A DNA stretch of 61,840 nucleotides from Candidatus Epulonipiscium viviparus (GCF_000171335.1 NZ_ABEQ01000006.1:1-61840), one strand, 5' to 3'. Positions 7,960-16,476 are shown, counted from the first letter of the stretch. Translations and numbers: made by a program. The notes: generated by a model from the letters alone, not told the origin.

Positions 7960-9552
7960 ATGGATGAGAAAACTAAGAAATATACTTTGAGAAAAGGTGT
8001 ATTTTTTCCGCCATGGATTTTGGCAATTGTAATAGTTGTTATAAGTTTAGTGAATACAGATGGTTTTATAAATGGAATGAATGCCGTAAGTACTGTGATG
8101 TTGGATAGTTTCGCGTGGTTATTTAATTCGACCATTTTGTATGCCTTGGGAATTATTATAATAATATATTTTTCACCGCTTGCAAATGTGCGAATTGGCG
8201 GAAGCCAAGCTAAGCCTATTATGAAATATAGAGATTTGATATGGATAACATTATGTACCACGATTGCAGCTGGGATATTGTTTTGGGCTTGTGCGGAGCC
8301 GCTGTATCATTATTACGCGCCGTCAGTTCAATCAGGTGCGGATCCAGGTAGTACACAAGCGGCGATCTTTGCAATGAAAACTATGTATTTGGAGTGGACC
8401 TGGTCGCCATATGCCATATATACGTTAGCTACGTTGGGATTTGCATTTGCTTTTTATAATATGGATCAAAAATATACTGTAGCTGCAGCATTGGTGCCAT
8501 TATTTGGAAAAAAGGTTCTGAAATTTAGTGGAGTAATAGATGTTGTATGTTTATTTGCATTAATGGCAGGAGTGGCGGCATCATTGGGGACAGGTACATT
8601 GACTATTGCGGGGGGATTGGAGTCGGTTTTTGGAATCGAAAGTAATTCAGTTTCGTGGGGGATTATTATTACAATAATTGTGGTTACATTTGTTGTATCT
8701 TCAATATCAGGAATTATGAATGGTGTTAGAATATTATCTTCGATTAACGCAAAGATCTATATGATATTGCTGTTGTTTGTATTTATTTTTGGACCGACAG
8801 TGTTTATGCTAAACTTTGGTCAAGAATCTTGGGGAGAGTATATTAGAGATTTTATACCGATGAGTTTGTATACGGGAGAGATATATAATGATGGATGGGC
8901 AAAAGCATGGCCTATATTTTATTGGTGTAATTGGTTGGCTTGGGCACCATCAACGGGGATATTTTTGGCAGGAATATTAAAAGGATATACTATAAGGCAG
9001 GCGATACATTGTAATTTTGTAATACCCTCAATTTTTGCAACCATATGGATGGGGCTATTTTCCACTGCAACATTATATTATGAAATGGATGGACTAAAAT
9101 TGTATGAAACGATGCTTCAAAAAGGATCAGAATCGGTTGTATATTCAGTTTTTGAGCAACTGCCTTTAGCGGGTCTTATAATACCATTTTATCTGTTTAT
9201 TGTATTTATTTCATTTGTCACAGCATCAGATTCAAACACTACCGCGATGGGTGGACTGTGTACAAATGGTGTAACACAAGATGATCAAAAGTCGCCATCG
9301 TGGTTAAAAGTTATTTTGGGAGTAACGATAGCGATGGTAACTTGGGTAACTATAAGTTTTGCAGGGATTGACGGAATAAAAGCCGCATCAAACTTGGGTG
9401 GGTTTCCAAATATATTTTTGATATTGTTAATTGGTGGATCGTTGCTTAAAGTGGCATATAACCCGGCTAAATATGATATACATAAAGAAGATTATACTGA
9501 GAGTAAAATAAATAAATGTACAAAATGCACTAAAAAACAAAGGGAAAATTAG
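7960..9552 (+). CDS. BCCT-family transporter
   Basis: A 530-residue membrane protein with about 12 hydrophobic segments. FALMAGVAASLGTGTLTIAGG and WLAWAPSTGIFLAGILKGYTIR match the two conserved regions of betaine/carnitine/choline transporters. A strong AAGGAGG precedes the ATG by 11 nt. The C-terminus is a short charged, Lys/Cys-containing tail. BCCT proteins carry quaternary-ammonium or related zwitterionic substrates; a BCCT gene after an Etf pair recalls caiT-fix arrangements, but no carnitine genes are present. The cluster therefore has two unrelated transporters, and which one feeds which dehydrogenase is unknown. Confidence 0.8.
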   Translation: MDEKTKKYTLRKGVFFPPWILAIVIVVISLVNTDGFINGMNAVSTVMLDSFAWLFNSTILYALGIIIIIYFSPLANVRIGGSQAKPIMKYRDLIWITLCTTIAAGILFWACAEPLYHYYAPSVQSGADPGSTQAAIFAMKTMYLEWTWSPYAIYTLATLGFAFAFYNMDQKYTVAAALVPLFGKKVLKFSGVIDVVCLFALMAGVAASLGTGTLTIAGGLESVFGIESNSVSWGIIITIIVVTFVVSSISGIMNGVRILSSINAKIYMILLLFVFIFGPTVFMLNFGQESWGEYIRDFIPMSLYTGEIYNDGWAKAWPIFYWCNWLAWAPSTGIFLAGILKGYTIRQAIHCNFVIPSIFATIWMGLFSTATLYYEMDGLKLYETMLQKGSESVVYSVFEQLPLAGLIIPFYLFIVFISFVTASDSNTTAMGGLCTNGVTQDDQKSPSWLKVILGVTIAMVTWVTISFAGIDGIKAASNLGGFPNIFLILLIGGSLLKVAYNPAKYDIHKEDYTESKINKCTKCTKKQREN

Positions 9553-9564
9553 GAAATTTTAGTA

Positions 9565-9675
9565 TTGCATAATAGAGGGCGATAAGATATAATATTAGTA
9601 GTTACCTAAAGAGATGAAGAGGGAGTAACTTTGTATGTAGTTTTGCTATGTACAAAAGTTATGCCCTCTTTTTTT
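9565..9675 (+). promoter_or_regulatory. Promoter and attenuator leader 2 (second FAD dehydrogenase operon)
   Basis: TTGCAT (9565), 17 bp, TATAAT (9588-9593); seven bases later GTTAC (9601). A long terminator stem runs from AGAGGGAGTAACTTT (9618) to AAAGTTATGCCCTCT and is followed by T7. GTTAC is a perfect complement of GTAAC (9625-9629) within the terminator's 5' arm. It acts as a terminator for the upstream BCCT operon too, but the promoter lies before it, which marks it as an attenuator. Confidence 0.75.
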
Positions 9676-9720
9676 GTGTAATTTTTTTGTAATAAATAAA
9701 TTTGGGAGAGGATCATAAAT

Positions 9721-11157
9721 ATGAAAAAAGAAACAATTATAAGTGACTTAAAAGAATTGACAAGTGAATTAAATGTAATAACAGATTTAGAAATTTTAAA
9801 ACAACATAGTGCGGATAGATTTAGAAAATTTGAAACTATTTTTGGAGAATATACAAGACCTATACCAGTTGCTGTAGTGAAAGCACAATCTACAGAAGAA
9901 ATTGCGGAAATAATAAAATATTGTAATGAGCACAAATTGCCAGTGATCGCGAAAACGGGGGGCTCTTCAATAGAAGGTGGATTAGAGACGGCGCTTGAAA
10001 ATACTGTGGTAATTGATGGTTCAGAAATGAATAATATTTTAAATATAGACACTTATAATATGCAAGTAACATGTGAATGTGGAGTTTGCCTAGAAGATTT
10101 GGAAGAAAAATTGAGAAAGTTGGGATATACAACAGGTCATTCACCGCAGTCAAAACCGTTGGCACAAATGGGTGGACTTGTTGCGACTAGAAGCATAGGG
10201 CAATTTTCCACATTGTATGGCGGAATAGAAGATATGATAGTGGGAATGGAGATGGTAATGGCAGATGGTAGCATAGCTAGAATAAAGAATACGTCACGTC
10301 GTGCAGCAGGGCCGGATATAAGACATATCCCAATGGGAAGCGAAGGGGCTTTGTGCTATATTACAGAAGTAACTGTAAAGATTTTTAAATATATGCCAGA
10401 AAACAATAAATTTTATAGTTGGTTATTAAATGATATGAAAACCGGTTTTGAAATTTTGAGAGAAGTTATGGTTCAAGGATATAAGCCGTCATTTGCAAGA
10501 CTATATGATTTTGAAGATGGCGAATATTATTTTTCACATTTTTGTGAAGGCAAACCAGTGCTAATTTTTATGGCAGAAGGACCAAAGTCTATAGCAGAAG
10601 CTACCGGAGTAGCAATAGAAGAAATCGTTTCAAAGTTTGATACGTATAAAAAAGTAGATGAGAACTATATAATTAAATGGTATGCGGGGTTAAATTGGCA
10701 CCCAGGAAAAATTACAGAAGAGTATGAAATGATAGAAGCAACAAAAAATGTTGGATTTACAACCGAAATCTCTGCAAACTGGAGTAATATTTATGAAATT
10801 TATGAAGCTGTTATTACAAGAATTAAGAATGAAATACCAGATATAACGATGGTTGGAGGACATTCATCGCACAGTTATATTAATGGTACCAACTTATACT
10901 TTATGTATTATTATAATGTGGTAGATTGCGCCCCTACAGAAGAAATAAATAAATATCACAATCCTATCAATGCGATAATAGTAGAAGAGACTTTAAAAAG
11001 AGGGGGGTCAATGTGTCATCATCATGGTGTTGGCAAGTATCGTGTGCAATGGATTAAGGAAGAGCATGGAACGGCGTATCCTATTCTTAAAAAGTTAAAG
11101 GAAGCGTTTGATCCTAATAATATTATGAATCCTGGAACTGTAGTAGCAATAGAATAA
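9721..11157 (+). CDS. FAD-linked dehydrogenase, AGPS/YgcU-type, partner of EtfBA set 2
   Basis: A 478-residue FAD_binding_4 flavoprotein. FAD-loop sequences are KTGGSSIEGGLE (about residues 79-90) and SPQSKPLAQMGGLVATRSIGQFSTLYGG. The C-terminal part has GGHSSHSYINGTN, then MCHHHGVGKYR, which resembles the active-site His stretch of alkyl-dihydroxyacetonephosphate synthase, and ends in the family signature AFDPNNIMNPGTV. E. coli YgcU, in the ygc cluster, is annotated in the same way. It probably oxidises a hydroxylated substrate and reduces the Etf encoded downstream. It starts at the ATG after GGGAGAGGATC and is the first gene after attenuator leader 2. Confidence 0.75.
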   Translation: MKKETIISDLKELTSELNVITDLEILKQHSADRFRKFETIFGEYTRPIPVAVVKAQSTEEIAEIIKYCNEHKLPVIAKTGGSSIEGGLETALENTVVIDGSEMNNILNIDTYNMQVTCECGVCLEDLEEKLRKLGYTTGHSPQSKPLAQMGGLVATRSIGQFSTLYGGIEDMIVGMEMVMADGSIARIKNTSRRAAGPDIRHIPMGSEGALCYITEVTVKIFKYMPENNKFYSWLLNDMKTGFEILREVMVQGYKPSFARLYDFEDGEYYFSHFCEGKPVLIFMAEGPKSIAEATGVAIEEIVSKFDTYKKVDENYIIKWYAGLNWHPGKITEEYEMIEATKNVGFTTEISANWSNIYEIYEAVITRIKNEIPDITMVGGHSSHSYINGTNLYFMYYYNVVDCAPTEEINKYHNPINAIIVEETLKRGGSMCHHHGVGKYRVQWIKEEHGTAYPILKKLKEAFDPNNIMNPGTVVAIE

Positions 11158-11175
11158 TTGTGATAAAAAGTGGTG

Positions 11176-11199
11176 CCCTCTCTGGTTGTAAGGAGAGGG
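11176..11199 (+). promoter_or_regulatory. Hairpin covering a Shine-Dalgarno-like sequence before etfB set 2
   Basis: CCCTCTC (11176) pairs perfectly with GAGAGGG (11193), leaving a 10-nt loop. The 3' arm contains AGGAGAGG, the best ribosome binding site for ATGs at 11203 and 11209. The stretch AAAAGTGGTGCCCTCTC resembles the 3' arm of attenuator leader 2, so it may be a decayed leader copy. It could tune EtfB synthesis or cause partial termination. Confidence 0.35.
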
Positions 11200-11226
11200 T
11201 TTATGTATATGAAGGGAAATTTGATT

Positions 11227-11940
11227 ATGAATATTATATCTTGTTTTAAAATTTTTGCTGATTATGAAATGCTTGCTAATGAAGAATGGAAAATCGATAA
11301 CAATAAATTATTAGAAACGCAATATTTAAGAAATAGATATAGTTTGTATGATGAAATAGCATTGGAGTTATCGGTAAGAGCGGGAGCAGATAAGGTAACT
11401 GGATTAACTATAAAAAAAGAAGATTTATCTTTTAACACGCAGAACTTGTATAGTGTTGGAATTAGTGAGGTCGTGGAAATATATTCGAAAGAAGATGCGG
11501 GAGTGGCAATAGTAAGATATATAAAAGAATTGAATACTAATAATTATTGCTTAGTAATGGGGGCGCAATCGTCGGATAGTTATGGAGGCAGAGTGCCGTT
11601 TGAAGTAGCTCAAATGCTGGAAATAAGCTCTGTCGCAGATGTACACAAATTTAGTATTGAAGAAAATATAATAACTGCAACAATAATAAATGAAAAATAT
11701 GAAAAAATTGTAAAATTACCAGCACCGTGTGTTTTAGTTGTGGGCAATGTACCAAAGACATATCTCAAAGTTCCTACATTAAAAGATAAATTAAATGCTA
11801 AAAATAAACAAACAACTAAAATATATGATGATAATGTTACGATGGCAACTGATAATATGATCGAAATAACCTATATAACTCAAATGCGTAACAATGATTT
11901 AATAGAAATTGATGAATTAAGAGATATATGTTTTAGTTAA
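11227..11940 (+). CDS. etfB: Electron transfer flavoprotein, beta subunit, set 2
   Basis: An EtfB-family protein of 237 residues (more if an upstream in-frame ATG at 11203 or 11209 is used). I chose the ATG giving MNIISCFKIFADYEML, which aligns with the usual EtfB opening, preceded by GAAGGGA. The conserved region is VMGAQSSDSYGGRVPFEVAQML; compared with EtfB set 1 the TDGDTG element is altered to SSDSYGG, so nucleotide specificity may differ. It resembles the YgcQ/YgcR type of flavoprotein pair and is 12 nt upstream of its EtfA. Confidence 0.75.
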   Translation: MNIISCFKIFADYEMLANEEWKIDNNKLLETQYLRNRYSLYDEIALELSVRAGADKVTGLTIKKEDLSFNTQNLYSVGISEVVEIYSKEDAGVAIVRYIKELNTNNYCLVMGAQSSDSYGGRVPFEVAQMLEISSVADVHKFSIEENIITATIINEKYEKIVKLPAPCVLVVGNVPKTYLKVPTLKDKLNAKNKQTTKIYDDNVTMATDNMIEITYITQMRNNDLIEIDELRDICFS

Positions 11941-11952
11941 TGGAGGATAAGT

Positions 11953-12876
11953 ATGAACGTCAATATTTTATTAAATGGATATAGCGGGGATATAAATAAG
12001 CAGCTATTAGAAATTTATACAAAAGTGGATAGTAGGGCTATTAAGAATATTGTTGTAATAGGTACAAAGCAAATGTTGGAGGCAACGAAAAAAATATCGT
12101 TGTGCAAAAATATTTTATGGTGTGAACTGGATCAAGATATAGATGCGGTGGCGTTCATTGCGCAGTATATAGAGAAAGATGCGGTATACATTTGTGGATA
12201 TGGAATAGATAATCATATGTTGGCGGCTAAACTGGGAGTAAAGACAAAGGGAAGCACTTTAAATTTGGTGAATGAAATAGAGGTGAATAATCGGGTGACA
12301 CTATATAAAAATATGTATGGAGGTAATATAAGAGGAAAATACGTATTGGACAAATATCCCGTCTTTGTTAGTGTAACGTATAGTAATAGTGAATTGGAAA
12401 TAAAGCCAATAGCAGATGTGATAGTAGATAAGCTGTGTGAGATAACTAATTATAAAAATGATATTAATGTGGTGAAAAAGATAAAAATACCCGAAAAATA
12501 TGATTTGTTAAATGCAGAAAAAATAGTGTTGATTGGCAATGGGGTAAAAACTCAAAATGAGTTGGTGCTTATACAAGCATTTGCAAAGAAAATAAATGCG
12601 CAAATTGCGGGAACCAGACCGGTTGTATTAAGAGGACTGTTGCCATTAGAAGCATTGGTGGGTGTATCGGGAAATATAATAAGACCTAAATTATGTATAA
12701 CAATTGGCGTATCGGGGCTTCCGGCATTATATGAAGGCATTGAAAAAAGTGAAATGATTGTTAGTATAAATAACGATATGAATGCGCCGATAATAAAAAA
12801 ATCAGATAAATATATATGTGAAGATTTTAAAAAAATAATTAAGTTAATAATGGAGGAAAATAATGACGTTAAATGA
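11953..12876 (+). CDS. etfA: Electron transfer flavoprotein, alpha subunit, set 2
   Basis: A 307-residue EtfA with the C-terminal FAD domain AGTRPVVLRGLLPLEALVGVSG, LCITIGVSGLPALYEG and SINNDMNAPI. It diverges from EtfA set 1: the usual QH residues after the second Ser-Gly are replaced by LP, and the N-terminal half is short. It begins after TGGAGGATAAGT. Its 3' end overlaps the GlpP-like gene by 14 nt. Confidence 0.75.
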   Translation: MNVNILLNGYSGDINKQLLEIYTKVDSRAIKNIVVIGTKQMLEATKKISLCKNILWCELDQDIDAVAFIAQYIEKDAVYICGYGIDNHMLAAKLGVKTKGSTLNLVNEIEVNNRVTLYKNMYGGNIRGKYVLDKYPVFVSVTYSNSELEIKPIADVIVDKLCEITNYKNDINVVKKIKIPEKYDLLNAEKIVLIGNGVKTQNELVLIQAFAKKINAQIAGTRPVVLRGLLPLEALVGVSGNIIRPKLCITIGVSGLPALYEGIEKSEMIVSINNDMNAPIIKKSDKYICEDFKKIIKLIMEENNDVK

Positions 12877-13432
12877 ATTTATGGAAAAAATTGAAGCATA
12901 TCCAGTAATACCTGCAGTAAAAAATGACGCTTGGCTGGAAGAATGTTGCAAACAAGATAGTGAGATGGTATATGTTTTATATGGAGATATTTGTAATATA
13001 GCAGATATAGTAGATAGGATAAAAAAATGTAGTAAAAAGGCGATAGTTCATATAGATTTAATAACGGGATTAGAGTCAAAAGCAATAAGTGTAGATTTCT
13101 TGTATAAGATTACGAATTTGGATGGAATTATTAGCATGAAACCTGCAATGATAAAAAGAGCGCAAGAGCTGGGAATATTTACGATACAACGATTCTATTT
13201 GATAGATGGGATAACGTATAGCAACGTAATAAAACATGTGAAAATTGGTAATCCAGATGTGATAGAAATTATGCCTGCAGGAGTGCATAAAATTATAAAA
13301 TATCTGAAAAATGAAGTTGAAAAACCTATTATAGCAAGTGGTCTGTCGCAAGATACGGAGGATATAATGGCGGTATTAAATTCGGGAGGAGTTGCGGTAT
13401 CAACAACAAATAAAAATTTGTGGGACTGTTAA
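12863..13432 (+). CDS. GlpP-family antiterminator, YgcP-like
   Basis: A 189-residue protein matching the GlpP family throughout: PVIPAVKNDAWLEECC near the N-terminus, VHIDLITGL, ISMKPAMIKRAQELGI, QRFYLIDGITY, and the TIM-barrel-like end IEIMPAGVHKIIKYL, PIIASGLSQDTEDIMAVLNSGGVAVSTT. GlpP of Bacillus, with glycerol-3-phosphate bound, prevents termination in the leaders of glpD and glpFK. E. coli YgcP, in the ygc cluster, belongs to this family. Here the gene ends the second Etf operon, while three attenuator leaders stand in front of the three units of the same cluster, so it is the obvious candidate regulator, perhaps sensing the phosphorylated product of the FGGY kinase. That link is inference. 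The ribosome site TGGAGGAAAATA precedes the ATG, inside etfA. Confidence 0.8.
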   Translation: MTLNEFMEKIEAYPVIPAVKNDAWLEECCKQDSEMVYVLYGDICNIADIVDRIKKCSKKAIVHIDLITGLESKAISVDFLYKITNLDGIISMKPAMIKRAQELGIFTIQRFYLIDGITYSNVIKHVKIGNPDVIEIMPAGVHKIIKYLKNEVEKPIIASGLSQDTEDIMAVLNSGGVAVSTTNKNLWDC

Positions 13433-13476
13433 AAATATATAAAGCTAATAGTGAAAGTTAGTATATTTTGCCGGTA

Positions 13477-13590
13477 TTGACTTGCTGGAATTGTTATGTT
13501 AAAGTTAGAATAGTTACTAAGAGTAAAAGAGAGAGTAGCTTTTATATTTTGTGTTTTAGTGTGCGCAAATATAAAGGTTGCTCTCTTTTT
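13477..13590 (+). promoter_or_regulatory. Promoter and attenuator leader 3 (SDR-FGGY kinase operon)
   Basis: TTGACT (13477), 17 bp, TAAAGT (13500-13505); seven bases later GTTAC (13513). The terminator is the strongest of the three: AAGAGAGAGTAGCTTTTATATTT pairs with AAATATAAAGGTTGCTCTCTT around a 17-nt loop, followed by T5. GTTAC can pair, with one G-U, with GTAGC (13535-13539) in the terminator's 5' arm. The weak -10 is compensated only by its matching position relative to leaders 1 and 2. Confidence 0.7.
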
Positions 13591-13624
13591 GTCTTAATAA
13601 ACTAAAAAATAGGAGGACGTTTTT

Positions 13625-14410
13625 ATGAGTACATTAATTAATGATTTTTCTATGGATTTTTTTTCTTTGAAGGGCAAGAATGCAGTTGTAACAGGTGGTA
13701 ATAGTGGATTGGGTCAAGCATTTGCATTAGCTTTAGCAAAAGCGGGGGCAAATATTTTTGCAGTGGCATATGTCGATGATGATGGAACAACAAAGAAGTT
13801 AATTGAAGGATGCGGTGTAAAATATACATTTATGCAAGCTGATATAACAGAAGATAATAAATGTGAAAATATAATAGACGAAAGTGTAAAGGTTCAGGGG
13901 TCAATCGACATTTTGATCAATTGTGCGGGAATTTGTAATATAGCAGATGTTCTCGATTTTGGACGCAAAGAATGGGATCCTATGATTGCCATTAACCTAA
14001 CGGCAGCATTTGAGTTATCTCGTGCGGCAGCCAAATATATGATCCCTCAAAAAAGCGGAAGAATTATAAATGTATGTTCGTTATTTTCGTTTTTGGGAGG
14101 TTTGGGCTCACCAGCATATGCAGCCATGAAGGCAGGTCTTATGGGATTAACAAAAGCATATGCGGACGAATTGGGTAAACATGGAATTACTGTAAATGGT
14201 ATTGCGCCAGGGTATTTCCAAACAAGTATGACGAGCGGAACAGGAAGCGCTAATGACGAGAAATACAATAAGATAAAAGATCATGTTCCAGCAGATAGAT
14301 GGGGAGAAAGACAAGATTTAATGGGAGCGACAGTATTTTTGGCAAGCAAGGCAGCAGATTATGTAAATGGAACATTGCTAGTAGTTGATGGCGGATATTT
14401 GGTAAGATAA
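13625..14410 (+). CDS. Short-chain dehydrogenase/reductase, KduD/YgcW-like
   Basis: A 261-residue classical SDR. TGGNSGLGQA (residues 23-32) is the Rossmann nucleotide loop, NCAG at 99-102 the stabilising motif, and Ser152, Tyr165 and Lys169 (SPAYAAMKAG) the catalytic set. The end VFLASKAADYVNGTLLVVDGGYLV is typical of 2-deoxy-D-gluconate 3-dehydrogenase and 3-ketoacyl-ACP reductase relatives. E. coli YgcW is the same type of protein. First gene after attenuator leader 3, 36 nt before the FGGY kinase gene; together they probably reduce or oxidise and then phosphorylate the cluster's substrate. Ribosome site AGGAGG. Confidence 0.75.
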   Translation: MSTLINDFSMDFFSLKGKNAVVTGGNSGLGQAFALALAKAGANIFAVAYVDDDGTTKKLIEGCGVKYTFMQADITEDNKCENIIDESVKVQGSIDILINCAGICNIADVLDFGRKEWDPMIAINLTAAFELSRAAAKYMIPQKSGRIINVCSLFSFLGGLGSPAYAAMKAGLMGLTKAYADELGKHGITVNGIAPGYFQTSMTSGTGSANDEKYNKIKDHVPADRWGERQDLMGATVFLASKAADYVNGTLLVVDGGYLVR

Positions 14411-14446
14411 AAAGCTTGTAAAAATTGATTGAAAGGTCGAAAAAAT

Positions 14447-15874
14447 ATGAGTAAATATGTTGTAGGGATAGACCAAGGGTCACAAAGCACTAAAGTTTTT
14501 GTATTTGATGAGGAAGGAAATATAATAGCTGAAGGAAAGCAAGCGCTAAAACCGTATCATCTGCCAGAGCCAGGACATGTGGAGCACCCAGATGATGATT
14601 GGTGGGATGCAGTGTGTGGAGCTACAAGAAATTGTATGGCAAACTTTACGGGAAATAAAGACGATATTGTAGGCGTTGGGTTGTGTACAATAAGATATTG
14701 TAGAGCATATTTAAAAGCAGATGGAGAATTGGCGCAACCGGCTCTAAGTTGGATGGACGTTAGGGTATCAGAGCCATATGAACACAAAAATGAAGCAATA
14801 AAATATATAGTTGCATCGTCTGGATATATAACACATAAATTAACAGGAGAAACGAAAGACACTGTTGCAAACTATGAAGGTGGTTGGCCAATCGATGTAG
14901 ATAATTGGTGCTGGTCGACAAATGAAGCCGACTATATAAATACTGGAATGCCAAAAGATATGCTATTTGAATTGGTAATGCCAGGAGATATATTAGGCTA
15001 TGTAACAGAAGAGGCAGCCAAAGCAACTGGATTGCCTGTGGGAGTGCCTGTTGTGGCAACATCAAATGATAAAGCTGTAGAAGGTTTAGGAACAGGTTGC
15101 CAAGGTGAAACTACGGCTTGTATCTCGCTAGGAACGTATACTGCGGCAATGATGGAGGGAAAGGAAAACTTAAAAAATACAAAAGCAGTGTGGCCGAAAT
15201 TCTCTTGCGTACCTAATAAATATTTGTATGATAGCAATGGGATAAGACGTGGAATGTGGACGATAAGTTGGTTTAGAGATTTATTGGGTGAAACATATTC
15301 GGAGGCAGCTAAGTTGCTAGGAATGTCGTCAGAAGATATGCTAAATGAGGAAGCAAAAACGGTGCCAGTAGGTGCTGATGGGTTGATGATAGTTTTAGAT
15401 TGGTTGGCTCCAGTAGATGCGAGATATAAAAAAGGCGTAATGCTAGGCTTTGATGGGCGGCATACAAGAGCGCATGTATATAGAGCAATATTAGAAGCTG
15501 TCGCTATGACTATGAAAAAACATGTAGATGATATGATAAATGAATTAGGAGTTACATTGGATAAAATTATCATTACTGGCGGGGGCTCAAATAGTGATAT
15601 ATTCATGCAAATTTTTGCAGATGTATTTGGTATAGAAATGGTGCGCAATGAGATGAATGGAGCGGCGGCATTGGGAGCTGCAATATGTGCGACAGTAGCA
15701 ACTGGGATACATGAAAATTTTGATGTTGCAGTTGCAAAAATGGTAAAAGTGAAAAATACATTTAAACCAATACAAGAAAACCAAGAGTTATATGCAAAAA
15801 TGTTGCCGATATATGCCGATATAACAGGCTATACAGATGAAATACTAAAAAGAACTTATGAAATTTTTAAATAG
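14447..15874 (+). CDS. FGGY-family carbohydrate kinase, YgcE-like
   Basis: A 475-residue cytoplasmic kinase with the actin-like ATPase start GIDQGSQSTKVFVFDEEGN (residues 6-24), the substrate-side motif PEPGHVEHPDDDWW, ISLGTYTAAM (phosphate 2 loop) and the C-terminal IIITGGGSNSDIFMQIFADVFG adenosine region. The start is the ATG after GAAAGGTCG; a TTG 18 nt upstream would overlap that site. The segment between SWMDVR and HKLTGE looks short beside xylulokinases, so part of the N-terminal domain may be reduced. Family members phosphorylate glycerol, pentuloses and other polyols or sugars. Here the product is a good candidate for the inducer of the GlpP-like protein, as glycerol-3-phosphate is for GlpP. 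Confidence 0.8.
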   Translation: MSKYVVGIDQGSQSTKVFVFDEEGNIIAEGKQALKPYHLPEPGHVEHPDDDWWDAVCGATRNCMANFTGNKDDIVGVGLCTIRYCRAYLKADGELAQPALSWMDVRVSEPYEHKNEAIKYIVASSGYITHKLTGETKDTVANYEGGWPIDVDNWCWSTNEADYINTGMPKDMLFELVMPGDILGYVTEEAAKATGLPVGVPVVATSNDKAVEGLGTGCQGETTACISLGTYTAAMMEGKENLKNTKAVWPKFSCVPNKYLYDSNGIRRGMWTISWFRDLLGETYSEAAKLLGMSSEDMLNEEAKTVPVGADGLMIVLDWLAPVDARYKKGVMLGFDGRHTRAHVYRAILEAVAMTMKKHVDDMINELGVTLDKIIITGGGSNSDIFMQIFADVFGIEMVRNEMNGAAALGAAICATVATGIHENFDVAVAKMVKVKNTFKPIQENQELYAKMLPIYADITGYTDEILKRTYEIFK

Positions 15875-15886
15875 ATTATAAAAATA

Positions 15887-15925
15887 AAGGGTCGATTTGG
15901 AATAACAACCAAGTTGGCCTTTTTT
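15887..15925 (+). terminator. Intrinsic terminator after the FGGY kinase gene
   Basis: AAGG-GTCGATTTGG pairs imperfectly with CCAAGTTGGCCTT around a short AT-rich loop and is followed by T6. It closes the catabolic cluster before trmL. Confidence 0.75.
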
Positions 15926-15987
15926 CGTTGTTTATTACAGTAACTTGTGCTATGATGGATAAAAAAAAATAAGGTGAGGTTATAGTT

Positions 15988-16476
15988 ATGAACATAGTAC
16001 TTTTAGAACCAGAAATTCCGCATAATACAGGTGCAATAGCAAGGACATGCGCAGCAACAGGGGCAGCCTTGCATTTGATAGAGCCGTTGGGATTTAAGCT
16101 AGATGAAAAGCATGTGCGGCGTGCGGGGCTGGATTATTGGGACAAATTAAATATAAAAAGATATTGTAACTTTGCAGAATTTTTAGTGCAAAATGATTTT
16201 CCGAAAATATATATGGCAACGACAAAAGCAAAGCAAAAATATAGTGACGTATTATATGAAGCAGATGCGTGGATAATGTTTGGAAAAGAGAGTGGAGGCA
16301 TTCCGGAAGAAATTTTGCGAGACCATAAAGAAACTGCAATTAGAGTACCAATGCTAAAAGATATCAGATCGTTAAACTTGGCAAACAGTGTGGCGGTAAT
16401 ATTGTATGAAGCGTTAAGGCAACATGAGTTTTTAAATTTAGAAGTTGAGGGAGATCTTCATCAATTGAATTGGTAA
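15988..16476 (+). CDS. trmL: tRNA (cytidine/uridine-2'-O-)-methyltransferase TrmL
   Basis: A 162-residue SpoU/SPOUT methyltransferase of the minimal TrmL type: MNIVLLEPEIPHNTGAIART at the start, IMFGKESGGIPEEIL (about residues 96-110) and IRVPMLKDIRSLNLANSVAVILYE at the knotted SAM-binding C-terminus. TrmL methylates the wobble ribose of certain leucine tRNAs. Its length is normal for the family. Ribosome site AAGGTGAGG; it has no obvious partner gene here. Confidence 0.9.
   Translation: MNIVLLEPEIPHNTGAIARTCAATGAALHLIEPLGFKLDEKHVRRAGLDYWDKLNIKRYCNFAEFLVQNDFPKIYMATTKAKQKYSDVLYEADAWIMFGKESGGIPEEILRDHKETAIRVPMLKDIRSLNLANSVAVILYEALRQHEFLNLEVEGDLHQLNW

Noticed and set aside
4892-12876. The two dehydrogenase-EtfBA sets as a simple tandem duplication
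   Set aside because: The two FAD dehydrogenases belong to different subgroups (GlcD-type versus AGPS/YgcU-type), and the Etf pairs differ at conserved motifs.
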